Assembly: GCF_018310535.1 (NCBI RefSeq)
Contig: NZ_CP074102.1
Span: forward strand, 2,418,001 to 2,482,000
Direction: 5' to 3'
Source of the DNA: Streptomyces mirabilis
Lineage (GTDB): Bacteria > Actinomycetota > Actinomycetes > Streptomycetales > Streptomycetaceae
DNA length: 64,000 bases
Under the pieces are notes generated by a model that was not told the DNA's origin, did no database searches, and worked only from the letters and a program-made list of their open reading frames with translations. This document shows, piece by piece, positions 53,266-60,795 of the stretch. The number at the start of each line of letters is the position of its first letter. The stretch's first letter is position 1. The translations under genes and the position numbers were made by a program.

Positions 53266-53898
53266 CTAGTAGCACTCCTTGACGCCCTTGGACAGCGACA
53301 TCTTCAGGCCGCTGAGCTTGAACGTACCGGCGGTGGTCGCCCACGCCGTCTGCTTCACATCGGTCAGGTCGGCCGAGTCGGCCTGCTGGGCGAATCCGTA
53401 CGGGTTCGCCTGGTCACCCTTGGCAATGCCCGGACCCTTGCTGGCGTCCTTGGCCGCAACACCGATGTCGATGTTGTGGAACACCGCGTCGGCCTGCAGG
53501 TCCTCGACGTCGATGTACAGGTTCTCGGCCTGGACCGGCGTGCCACCGCCGCCCGCCTTCAGGACCAGACTGACCGATCCGAGCAGCGGGATGTTCGGGG
53601 TGACCACGGACTGGCACATGTTGGTGATCGACGCGGACTTGAACGCCGAGACCGCGACGGGGTGAGCCGTCTTCTGACCGTCGAGGGTGTACCCCGAGTC
53701 GATGGCTCCGTACTGCGAGAAGCCTTCTCCGTGGAGCGAGTCCGCCGTCACCTTGAACGACTGACCCGACACACTGAACGACGCGGCGAGAGCGCCCTGC
53801 GCGAGGGCGACACCTATCGCTGCCGTGGCGGCCACGCTGGGCACCATCACGACCGCGAACCGCTTCCATCTGGTCCCGCCACGCACCTGGGACTCCAT
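53266..53898 (-). CDS. DUF6230 secreted protein
   Basis: A 210-residue exported protein. The signal peptide (RWKRFAVVMVPSVAATAAIGVALAQGALAA-type) is followed by a beta-rich domain starting ASFSVSGQSFKVTAD. It contains two cysteines (TNMCQS and the C-terminal ECY) that may form a disulfide. It fits DUF6230, of unknown function. ATG 53898 has a strong AAGGAGG five bases upstream. The upstream leader is long and no gene lies within 650 bases on that side. It probably acts outside the cell with the neighbouring membrane and secreted proteins. Confidence 0.85.
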   Translation of the reverse strand: MESQVRGGTRWKRFAVVMVPSVAATAAIGVALAQGALAASFSVSGQSFKVTADSLHGEGFSQYGAIDSGYTLDGQKTAHPVAVSAFKSASITNMCQSVVTPNIPLLGSVSLVLKAGGGGTPVQAENLYIDVEDLQADAVFHNIDIGVAAKDASKGPGIAKGDQANPYGFAQQADSADLTDVKQTAWATTAGTFKLSGLKMSLSKGVKECY

Positions 53899-54276
53899 AT
53901 TTCCTCCTTCTCGGACGTACATCTCCTGGCCCTGACTGACCCATGTCGGCGGCTCAGCCGGGCAGGGATGGGAGAAGTGCTACGTCCTCGGAAAGGAGAG
54001 CGCCCGTACTCGTCGAGCGCCAACTGCGCCCGACATCACCGGCGATCACCCCCGAGCGACAACCACTGGTCGCGCCTGACACGCATCACGCACAACCTGC
54101 TGGACAGGCTCCGCCGAACGGCAGAGACCCCCCTGTCCAAGGGTCGGCGCCACTGCCGCCGCCCCTACTCGGTGGGGACCCAGAAAACCCCTTGACCCGA
54201 TTGGTTGTCGGGGTAGGGGGAATGGACCGAGCGTCGCCGATCGTGGTGCATTCTCGCCGCCCGCACAAGGGGGTTC

Positions 54277-54292
54277 GTTACTGGCTAGTAAC
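54277..54292. promoter_or_regulatory. inverted repeat GTTACT-N4-AGTAAC
   Basis: A perfect 6-bp inverted repeat with a 4-base spacer in the long intergenic region, about 380 bases from the DUF6230 start. It is A/T-rich in an otherwise GC-rich context, so it is a candidate operator. Confidence 0.35.
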
Positions 54293-54424
54293 GGCCGGAT
54301 AACCGAACAACGACCCGGCGGTATCGGTCGACAACTCTGGGTGGCACCAAGGGGGACACCAAAACAGTTGATCCATGGACAGAATCCGACAGATCAACGC
54401 CCCTGACTTACTCCAAGTAACAGC

Positions 54425-54458
54425 GGCCGCGTTTACCAAGTTTTGGTAAAGCGCGGCC
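54425..54458 (-). terminator. hairpin terminator after thioredoxin-TPR gene
   Basis: A 15-bp stem with one bulged base (54425-54439 with 54443-54458) and a 3-base loop, about 100 bases after the stop on the minus strand. Confidence 0.65.
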
Positions 54459-54556
54459 ACCTGCCGCTCTCTCGGCAAATCTTTCACCTGGGCATCACAC
54501 GCCCCGGCGTTTAGGAACAGGTCAGCACACCGGGCGGAACCCGGTCCGGGAGTCGA

Positions 54557-55534
54557 TCAGAACAGCGCTCTCGCCAGCGCCCGGCGCGCCGCGATCACCC
54601 GCGGATCGTCGCCGCCCACGACCTCGAAGAGCTCCAACAGCCTCAGCCGTACGGCATCCCGGTCGTCGCCCGCCGTGCGCTGCACCGTGTCGATGAGCCG
54701 CCCGAACGCGTCTTCGACGTGCCCGCCCACCAGGTCGAGGTCCGCGGCCGCGATCTGCGCCGGTACGTCCTTGGGCTTCTCGGCGGCGTCCTTGCGCACC
54801 TGGAGCGGGTCGGCGCCCTGCACGCGCTGCAGCAACTCGGCCTGCGCGAGGCCGAGCCTGGCCTCCGTGTTGCCCGGGTCGTCGCTCAGCACGTTCTTGT
54901 ACGCCTGTACGGCACCGCCGAAGTCACCCGCGTCCAGGGCCTGTACGGCGGCCTCCAGGAGCGCGTCGTAGGGCCCTGCCGGCACCTCGTGCACCGCGGG
55001 GGCGCTGCCGGGCTCGGCGTCGGGGTCGACGGTCACGCCGGTGAGGCCGAAGCGCTGCTCGGCGACCTCGACGAGCTGGTCGAGGGTCCCGCGGATCTGC
55101 GCCTCTCCGGCCGCACCCTGGAAGAGCGGCAGTGCCTGTCCCGCCACGACGGCGAACACGGCCGGGATCCCCTGGATCCCGAACTGCTGCATCAACATCT
55201 GGTTGGCGTCGACGTCGATCTTGGCAAGGACGAACCGTCCGTTGTACTCGACGGCCAGCCGTTCGAGCACCGGGCTCAGTTGCTTGCAGGGCTCGCACCA
55301 CTCGGCCCAGAAGTCGATGACGACCGGGACCTCGGTGGACCGCTGAAGGACATCGTGCTCGAATCCCGCCTCGTCGACATCGATGACGAGGCCGGCGGGA
55401 GACACGGCCCCGCCTCCGCCGCCCTGCCTGGCCGCTTCGGCGCGCGCCTGCTCCGCCTTCGCCTTGGCCTCCTGGGCCGCCTTCACCGCGGCGAGGTCGA
55501 CGACTCCGCTCATGGACATGTTCCGTGGCTGCAT
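54557..55534 (-). CDS. thioredoxin-domain protein with TPR region (CnoX/YbbN-like)
   Basis: A 325-residue cytoplasmic protein. An N-terminal Ala/Lys helix (AAVKAAQEAKAKAEQARAEA) precedes a thioredoxin domain with WCEPC (Cys80, Cys83). The C-terminal half has TPR-like helices (AVQALDAGDFGGAVQAYKNVLSDDPGN, ALARALF end). CnoX/YbbN proteins are chaperone-linked thioredoxin-fold proteins, and a similar holdase or co-chaperone role is inferred. Both redox cysteines are present, unlike in E. coli CnoX. ATG 55534 has GGGAGG 8 bases upstream. Confidence 0.9.
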   Translation of the reverse strand: MQPRNMSMSGVVDLAAVKAAQEAKAKAEQARAEAARQGGGGGAVSPAGLVIDVDEAGFEHDVLQRSTEVPVVIDFWAEWCEPCKQLSPVLERLAVEYNGRFVLAKIDVDANQMLMQQFGIQGIPAVFAVVAGQALPLFQGAAGEAQIRGTLDQLVEVAEQRFGLTGVTVDPDAEPGSAPAVHEVPAGPYDALLEAAVQALDAGDFGGAVQAYKNVLSDDPGNTEARLGLAQAELLQRVQGADPLQVRKDAAEKPKDVPAQIAAADLDLVGGHVEDAFGRLIDTVQRTAGDDRDAVRLRLLELFEVVGGDDPRVIAARRALARALF

Positions 55535-55800
55535 GAGTACATCCTCCCCCTTCCTCGCGCACGTGTGAAAAGCGCTGTGAAAGCCGGGCCGCTTTACGAC
55601 GCGACCCGACTCGATCCGTGCTGTCGGGCACCGGGTCCCCACCCGGCGCCAGTGGTTGTCACCCGTCCACGAGTCACCGTGTACGAGCTTTCGCTACGGC
55701 TCGTAGCGTAACTGTCCCGTGGCTCCCCTGTCCGCCATACCCCGGTGATCTCCCTCACGACTTCACACAACCGCCTGATTTGGCCGCCCGGGACGGCGGA

Positions 55801-55806
55801 TAAGGT
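55801..55806 (+). promoter_or_regulatory. -10 element TAAGGT, leaderless start
   Basis: TAAGGT ends 6 bases before ATG 55813 of the TetR gene, and no ribosome-binding site is seen. Confidence 0.5.
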
Positions 55807-55812
55807 CCTGAC

Positions 55813-56439
55813 ATGCAGAGTCGCACCACCACCCCCCGCACGGGACGCCCGCGCAGCGCTGCCGCGGACGCCGCGATCCTGAAGGCGACGCGGGCGGCGC
55901 TGGTCGAACTGGGCTGGTCCAAGCTGACGTTGGGGGACGTGGCGACGCGGGCCGGGGTCGCCAAGACGACCCTCTACCGTCGCTGGGCGGGCAAGAACGA
56001 GCTCGTGGTCGACGCGGTGGCCGTCCTCTTCGACGAACTGGAACTCCCCGACCGTGGGAGCCTCGCCGCCGACATCGAGGGCGTGGTGCTTCAGTTCGCG
56101 GCGCTCCTGAACCGTCCCGAGACCGCGACGGCCCTGATGGCGGTGGTGGCCGAGTCAACCCGTGACGAGCCGCTGCGCGAACGCATCCGCACGTCCATCG
56201 TCGACCGCCAGAAGCGGCTCGTCGTGGAGGGGCGGGCCCGCGCCACCGCGCGCGGCGAACTCCCTCCGGAGTCCGACCCCGAGGTCGCCGCGCGTACGGC
56301 GGACCTCATCTTCGACGTGGTCGCCGGGGCGGTGGTGCATCGCACCCTCGTCAGCGCGGAGCCGGCGGACGAGGAGTGGGTCCGCGCATTCACCCAAATG
56401 CTCCTCCTGGGCCTGACCGGTACAACACCCACCACCTGA
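55813..56439 (+). CDS. TetR family regulator
   Basis: A 208-residue regulator with HTH segment AILKATRAALVELGWSKLTLGDVATRAGVAKTTLYRRWAGKNELV and a C-terminal helical ligand domain of the TetR_C_33-like type (LNRPETATALMAVVAEST). It converges with icmA, 219 bases apart. Its target is not obvious; the palindrome at the icmA start is a candidate site. The start is leaderless. Confidence 0.9.
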   Translation: MQSRTTTPRTGRPRSAAADAAILKATRAALVELGWSKLTLGDVATRAGVAKTTLYRRWAGKNELVVDAVAVLFDELELPDRGSLAADIEGVVLQFAALLNRPETATALMAVVAESTRDEPLRERIRTSIVDRQKRLVVEGRARATARGELPPESDPEVAARTADLIFDVVAGAVVHRTLVSAEPADEEWVRAFTQMLLLGLTGTTPTT

Positions 56440-56484
56440 CCCGACTCTCCTCGCCCTCGAACGCCGGACGGCCCGAGGCTTTCA

Positions 56485-56596
56485 GCGGCGCGGGGAACTG
56501 CGCGACCGGCCCCCACGCACCCGCGGACAAGGAATCCGGCCGACCGGGGGATCCGGGGCGCAGCCCCGGCCCGAGGGGCGCGGGGAACTGCGCGAC
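56485..56596. repeat. dispersed extragenic repeat, two copies
   Basis: The unit GGCGCGGGGAACTGCGCGACC occurs near 56487 and 56577, each followed by CCCCCACGCA-CCGCGGACAA, so the repeated module is about 90 bases. A GGGGCGCAGCCCC hairpin lies between. It is the same family as the copies at 15261, 15351 and 34122. Confidence 0.75.
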
Positions 56597-56637
56597 CAAC
56601 CCCCACGCATCCGCGGACAAAGAAGGGCGCCCCGGGT

Positions 56638-56654
56638 CTGGGGCGGAGCCCCAG
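56638..56654 (-). terminator. short hairpin after icmA
   Basis: A perfect 7-bp stem (CTGGGGC/GCCCCAG) with a 3-base loop, 4 bases after the icmA stop on the minus strand. Further GC-rich repeat hairpins follow. Confidence 0.55.
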
Positions 56655-56658
56655 GGGG

Positions 56659-58359
56659 TCAGAAGCCCGCCGGTTCCGTGTACACGCCCCACTCGTCCCG
56701 GAGCACGTCACAGATCTCGCCGAGCGTGGCCTCGGCCCGCACCGCATCCAGCATGGGCACGATCATGTTCGACCCGTCCCGCGCGGCGGCAAGCATCGCG
56801 TCCAGCGCGGCCTGTACGCGCGCGTCGTCGCGCCCGTCCCGCCGCACTCCCAACTCCCGTACCTGCTCCCGCTCCACTTCGTGACTGACCCGCAGGATCT
56901 CCAGATCCCCGGTCACGGACCCGTGATGGACGTTCACGCCCACCACCCGCTTGTCACCCTTCTCCAACGCCCGCTGGTACTGGAACGCCGACTCGGCGAT
57001 CTCCCCGGTGAACCAGCCGTCCTCGATGCCCCGGAGGATGCCGGAGGTGATGGGACCGATCGGGTGCTGCCCGTCGGGATGCGCCCGCAGCCCCCGCTCC
57101 TTGATCTGCTCGAAGATCTTCTCCGCGTCGGCCTCGATCCGGTCGGTGAGCTGCTCGACGTACCAGGAACCGCCCAGCGGGTCGGCGACGTTGGCGACGC
57201 CGGTCTCCTCCATCAGTACCTGCTGCGTCCGCAGGGCGATCTCCGCGGCCTGCTCGGACGGCAGCGCGAGCGTCTCGTCCAGCGCGTTGGTGTGGAGGGA
57301 GTTCGTGCCGCCGAGAACCGCCGCGAGCGCCTCCACCGCCGTACGGACGACGTTGTTGTACGGCTGCTGCGCCGTCAGCGAGACACCCGCGGTCTGGGTG
57401 TGGAAGCGCAGCCACTGCGCCTTCTCCGACTTCGCGCCATACACGTCCCGCATCCACCGCGCCCAGATCCGCCGCGCCGCCCGGAACTTGGCGATCTCCT
57501 CGAAGAAGTCGAGGTGCGCGTCGAAGAAGAAGGAGAGGCCGGGGGCGAAGACGTCCACGTCCAGGCCACGCGAGAGCCCCAGTTCGACGTAGCCGAACCC
57601 GTCCGCGAGCGTGTACGCCAGCTCCTGCGCGGCCGTGGAACCGGCCTCCCGGATGTGGTAGCCGGAGACGGACAGCGGCTTGTAGGCGGGGATCTTCGCG
57701 GCGCAGTGCTCCATCAGGTCGCCGATGAGGCGCAGGTGTGGCTCGGGCTGGAAGAGCCACTCCTTCTGGGCGATGTACTCCTTGAAGATGTCGGTCTGGA
57801 GGGTGCCGTTCAGGACGGACGGGTCGATGCCCTGCCGTTCCGCCGCGACCAGGTACATGCAGAAGACGGGTACGGCCGGTCCGCTGATCGTCATCGATGT
57901 CGTGACGTCACCCAGCGGGATGTCCTTGAACAGGACCTCCATGTCGGCCGCCGAGTCGATCGCGACCCCGCAGTGCCCGACCTCGCCGAGGGAGCGCGGA
58001 TCGTCGGAGTCGCGCCCCATGAGCGTCGGCATGTCGAAGGCGACCGACAGTCCGCCGCCCCCCGCGGCGAGGATCATCTTGTAGCGCTCGTTCGTCTGCT
58101 CCGCGTTCCCGAACCCGGCGAACTGGCGGATCGTCCACGTACGCCCTCGGTAGCCGGTCGGGTACAGGCCGCGGGTGAAGGGGTACTCGCCGGGCCAGCC
58201 GATCCGCTCGAAGCCGTCGTACCTGTCCCCCGGCCGTGGCCCGTACACCGGCTCCACCGGATCGCCGGAGAGCGTGGTGAAGTCGGCCTCACGCTTGCGC
58301 GAGGTGTCGTACCGGGCCTGCCAGCGGCGGCGGCCCTCTTCGATGGCGTCAGCGTCCAT
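56659..58359 (-). CDS. icmA: isobutyryl-CoA mutase large subunit
   Basis: A 566-residue B12-dependent acyl-CoA mutase subunit interconverting isobutyryl-CoA and n-butyryl-CoA, a link between valine catabolism and polyketide precursors. The residues that distinguish it from methylmalonyl-CoA mutase are present: Phe80 (TIRQFAGF, where the mutase has Tyr) and Gln198 (YIAQKE, where the mutase has Arg). The length equals known IcmA proteins. There is no C-terminal cobalamin-binding domain, so the small subunit IcmB must be encoded elsewhere. ATG 58359 lies 8 bases after a near-perfect palindrome and has no Shine-Dalgarno sequence. Confidence 0.95.
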   Translation of the reverse strand: MDADAIEEGRRRWQARYDTSRKREADFTTLSGDPVEPVYGPRPGDRYDGFERIGWPGEYPFTRGLYPTGYRGRTWTIRQFAGFGNAEQTNERYKMILAAGGGGLSVAFDMPTLMGRDSDDPRSLGEVGHCGVAIDSAADMEVLFKDIPLGDVTTSMTISGPAVPVFCMYLVAAERQGIDPSVLNGTLQTDIFKEYIAQKEWLFQPEPHLRLIGDLMEHCAAKIPAYKPLSVSGYHIREAGSTAAQELAYTLADGFGYVELGLSRGLDVDVFAPGLSFFFDAHLDFFEEIAKFRAARRIWARWMRDVYGAKSEKAQWLRFHTQTAGVSLTAQQPYNNVVRTAVEALAAVLGGTNSLHTNALDETLALPSEQAAEIALRTQQVLMEETGVANVADPLGGSWYVEQLTDRIEADAEKIFEQIKERGLRAHPDGQHPIGPITSGILRGIEDGWFTGEIAESAFQYQRALEKGDKRVVGVNVHHGSVTGDLEILRVSHEVEREQVRELGVRRDGRDDARVQAALDAMLAAARDGSNMIVPMLDAVRAEATLGEICDVLRDEWGVYTEPAGF

Positions 58360-58367
58360 GCTTCGAA

Positions 58368-58389
58368 TTTACTAGGACGTCCTACTAAA
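58368..58389. promoter_or_regulatory. near-perfect 22-bp palindrome at icmA start
   Basis: The left arm TTTACTAGGAC and the right arm GTCCTACTAAA match as an inverted repeat except at one symmetric pair. The core AGGACGTCCT is perfect. On the minus strand it overlaps the likely -10 (TAGTAA) directly upstream of icmA. It is a probable TetR-type operator controlling icmA. Confidence 0.75.
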
Positions 58390-58401
58390 TGTCGATGGCA
58401 A

Positions 58402-58428
58402 ACCGCCACGGACCACTCCCGTGGCGGT
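58402..58428 (-). terminator. hairpin terminator between DUF3817 gene and icmA
   Basis: A perfect 10-bp stem (58402-58411 with 58419-58428) and a 7-base loop, 5 bases after the DUF3817 stop. It is followed on the minus strand by TTTGCC. Confidence 0.85.
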
Positions 58429-58433
58429 AAGCG

Positions 58434-58772
58434 TTACGCCTTGACGACCGCCGGAGAGTCCTCCGCGACCTTCGACTCCAGCTCCTGGGTGATCTTCCGC
58501 TCCACGAAGAACGCGGCCGTCGGAATGGTCCCCGCGAGCAGCACCCACAGCTGCTTGCCGACCGGCCACTTCGCCTTGGAGCCCAGGTCGAAGGCAAAGA
58601 CCAGGTAGACGACGTAGAGCCAGCCGTGCGCGATGGCGACGACGCGCGTGAAGTCCACGGCACCGTTCATGTGGAACACGTACTTGGCAATCACACCGAG
58701 GGTCAGCAGGACCAGCAGCACACCGGTGACGTAGGCCATCACGCGGTAGCGGGTCAGCACGCTCTTCTTCAT
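58434..58772 (-). CDS. DUF3817 membrane protein
   Basis: A 112-residue protein with three membrane helices (AYVTGVLLVLLTLGVIAKYVF, VVAIAHGWLYVVYLVFAFDLG, LWVLLAGTIPTAAFFVE) in the DUF3817 arrangement, with the conserved HGWLYVVYL segment. Function unknown. ATG 58772 is chosen over an upstream frame extension because TACGCT lies 7 bases before it (leaderless). It follows marR in the same direction but has its own promoter and terminator. Confidence 0.85.
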   Translation of the reverse strand: MKKSVLTRYRVMAYVTGVLLVLLTLGVIAKYVFHMNGAVDFTRVVAIAHGWLYVVYLVFAFDLGSKAKWPVGKQLWVLLAGTIPTAAFFVERKITQELESKVAEDSPAVVKA

Positions 58773-58779
58773 GGGGATG

Positions 58780-58785
58780 AGCGTA
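58780..58785 (-). promoter_or_regulatory. -10 element TACGCT, leaderless start
   Basis: TACGCT on the minus strand ends 7 bases before ATG 58772. The same hexamer and spacing occur before the DUF1990 gene. Confidence 0.5.
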
Positions 58786-58850
58786 ACGACCCCATTTGCG
58801 CGATCTACGAGCACCCCCGCCCCGGCGCGCCTCTTTTCTCTGTTCCTCGT

Positions 58851-59360
58851 CTATTCCTCGTCGAAGTCACTCGCGGCGATGCGCAGGGGGCGCAGCATCG
58901 CGAAGATCTCCGCGCACTCCTCGGAGTCGTAGGCCCCGAGCCCGAAGTCCATCGCCATCAGGTCCCGGGTCGCCGCGTCGCAGACCTCACGGCCCTTCTC
59001 GGTGATGGAGGCGAGCGTGCCGCGCCCGTCGTTGGGGTTGGGCCGCTTGTCGACGAGCCCGGACTTCACCAGCCGGTCCACGGTGTTCGTGACGGAGGTC
59101 GGGTGCACCATGAGGCGCTCGCCGATCTTGGACATCGGGAGCTCGCCGGCCTTGGAGAAGGTGAGCAGGACCAGTGCCTCGTAGCGCGCGAAGGTGAGTC
59201 CGTACGGCTTGACGACCGCGTCGACCTCGGCGAGCAGGATCTGGTGCGCGCGCATGATCGAGGTGATCGCGGCCATGGACGGCACGGATCCCCAGCGCTG
59301 CTTCCAGAGTTCGTCGGCGCGGGCGATGGGATCGAAGGCAAGACTGAGCGGCTTCGGCAC
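58851..59360 (-). CDS. MarR family regulator
   Basis: A 169-residue winged-helix regulator. The core is LTFARYEALVLLTFSKAGELPMSKIGERLMVHPTSVTNTVDRLVKSGLV followed by the wing DGRGTLASITEKG. MarR proteins respond to phenolic or other small ligands. GTG 59360 is preceded by a leaderless promoter whose -10 includes the stop codon of the MFS gene upstream, so it can be transcribed both with and without that gene. Confidence 0.92.
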   Translation of the reverse strand: MPKPLSLAFDPIARADELWKQRWGSVPSMAAITSIMRAHQILLAEVDAVVKPYGLTFARYEALVLLTFSKAGELPMSKIGERLMVHPTSVTNTVDRLVKSGLVDKRPNPNDGRGTLASITEKGREVCDAATRDLMAMDFGLGAYDSEECAEIFAMLRPLRIAASDFDEE

Positions 59361-59368
59361 GGCATAAG

Positions 59369-59397
59369 ACCTTACCCGCCGGTCATATGCTGGTCAG
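59369..59397 (-). promoter_or_regulatory. marR promoter overlapping the end of MFS gene
   Basis: On the minus strand, CTGACC (59397-59392), a 17-base spacer and TAAGGT (59374-59369), which ends 8 bases before GTG 59360. The TAA of the -10 is the stop codon of the MFS gene. Confidence 0.65.
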
Positions 59398-60697
59398 CCC
59401 CGTCTCGCCTTTCGGTCCCGGCCCCCTCTACGGCGGGGACCGCGGCCCCTTCCGTACGCCGCGCCTCCACCGCCAGCAGGACACAGCAGACGGTGCCGAG
59501 CACCCCCGCGCCCGCGACCGTCGCCCGCACCCCGGCGAACTCCGCCGCCACCCCCGACAGCGCCATCCCCACCCCCTGGACGGTCATCAGCCCGGCGGTG
59601 TTCAGGGTCATCGCCCGGCCTCGCAGCTCCTCGGGCACGGCCCGCACGAACCACTGGTCCAGGCCGAGCGAGTACGCGGATCCGGTGCCCGCGAGCAGCA
59701 GCAGGGCCAGCGACCAGCCGAGGTCCGGCCGCAGGACGTAGCCGACGTACGGCAGCAGGGTGACGCAGACGAGCGGGAGGGCGAGCCGGGTGCGGGTCGC
59801 GGGCCGCAGCCTCGAACCCGCGTACAGCTCCCCCGCGATCGTGCCGACCGGCAGGGCGCACATCAGCAGGCCGAGCCCGGCCGATCCGGCGCCGAGTCCG
59901 TCGGAGTAGGGCGCGGCCAGCGCCTCCGGCGCGACGGCGAACATCGGCGGCACCCAGAACAGCAGGAGCAGGGCCCGTACGCGCCGGTCGGCGAGGATCC
60001 GGCGGGTTCCGTGCAGCGAGTCCCGCACCAGCGCGCCACCGTCACGGGCCCGCGCGGGCCGTCGCCGGGTACCGAAGCGCAGCAGCGCGGCGGAGATCAG
60101 GAAGGTGCACACCGTGATGAGCAGCGCGCCGCGCGGTGACACGACGGTGAGCAGTACGCCGCCGAGCCCGAACCCGGCGAGCAGCGCGCCCTGCGAGACG
60201 ATCCGCAGCAGGGAGCGGCCCAGTACGAACAGGTCGCCGTCGCCGAGGACGTCGGTCAGCGTCGCCGTGCGCGCCCCCTGGAAGAGCGGTGAGACGACGG
60301 CGAGCGCGCAGCGCATGGCCAGCAATACGGCGATGGGCGCGCCCGGCACCACCATGACGGCCACGCAGCCCGCGCACACCAGGTCGCACACCACGAGGAC
60401 CCGGCGGGCCGGGAAACGGTCCGCGGCGCCGGCGAGGAGGGTGCCGCCGACGAGGTACGGGAGGAAGCCGAGCGCGAACGTCAGGGCGCTCATCAGGGGC
60501 GAGCCCGTCAGGTCGTAGACCAGCACGGACAGGGCGAGCTCGCTGACCACGAGCCCGAGCAGCGAGAACGCGTGGGCGGCGAAGACGGCGCGGAACTCCC
60601 GTACGGCGAAGACTCGGCCGTAGCCCGTGGCTTCGGGCGCGTTCGGTGGGGTGGTCGATGGGTCGGGCTGCGTCGTTGTGGCCTTCGTCTCCGCCAT
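59372..60697 (-). CDS. MFS transporter (12-helix exporter type)
   Basis: A 441-residue membrane transporter of the EntS/MDR-like MFS_3 type. It shows 12 helices, a first motif GRVFAVREFRAVFAAHAFSLLG typical of this subgroup, and LAGAADRFPARRVLV as motif A. The Pro/Thr-rich tails at both ends are cytoplasmic. ATG 60697 with GGAAG upstream is used; GTG 60730 and ATG 60712 are in frame. The divergent ArsR-like gene and a palindrome between them suggest local repression. Substrate unknown. Confidence 0.88.
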   Translation of the reverse strand: MAETKATTTQPDPSTTPPNAPEATGYGRVFAVREFRAVFAAHAFSLLGLVVSELALSVLVYDLTGSPLMSALTFALGFLPYLVGGTLLAGAADRFPARRVLVVCDLVCAGCVAVMVVPGAPIAVLLAMRCALAVVSPLFQGARTATLTDVLGDGDLFVLGRSLLRIVSQGALLAGFGLGGVLLTVVSPRGALLITVCTFLISAALLRFGTRRRPARARDGGALVRDSLHGTRRILADRRVRALLLLFWVPPMFAVAPEALAAPYSDGLGAGSAGLGLLMCALPVGTIAGELYAGSRLRPATRTRLALPLVCVTLLPYVGYVLRPDLGWSLALLLLAGTGSAYSLGLDQWFVRAVPEELRGRAMTLNTAGLMTVQGVGMALSGVAAEFAGVRATVAGAGVLGTVCCVLLAVEARRTEGAAVPAVEGAGTERRDGADQHMTGG

Positions 60698-60752
60698 CTC
60701 TGCTTCCGGCATGGGCAACAGCGTGCTCACCCGTCGGGCCGGACCGTAGAGT

Positions 60753-60768
60753 TTCGGCTCCAGCCGAA
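60753..60768. promoter_or_regulatory. perfect 16-bp palindrome between MFS and ArsR-like genes
   Basis: TTCGGCTCCAGCCGAA is an uninterrupted 16-bp palindrome in the divergent promoter region. It is followed by the direct repeat ATCTTCAG-ATCTTCAG (60768-60783). It is a likely operator for the winged-helix regulator encoded at 60796. Confidence 0.75.
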
Positions 60769-60795
60769 TCTTCAGATCTTCAGGGGTGCCTTTCC

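Larger units (their letters stand above)
53899..54556. other. 658-base intergenic region upstream of DUF6230 locus
   Basis: I see no convincing gene on either strand. It holds a palindromic site GTTACT-GGCT-AGTAAC (54277-54292), a strong hairpin (54425-54458) and an isolated plus-strand TTGACC. The stretch 54290-54430 is less G/C-rich than the surroundings. The DUF6230 promoter must be here. Confidence 0.5.

Noticed and set aside
56659..58359. Methylmalonyl-CoA mutase large subunit
   Set aside because: Phe80 and Gln198 replace the Tyr and Arg required for methylmalonyl-CoA, and the cobalamin domain is absent.
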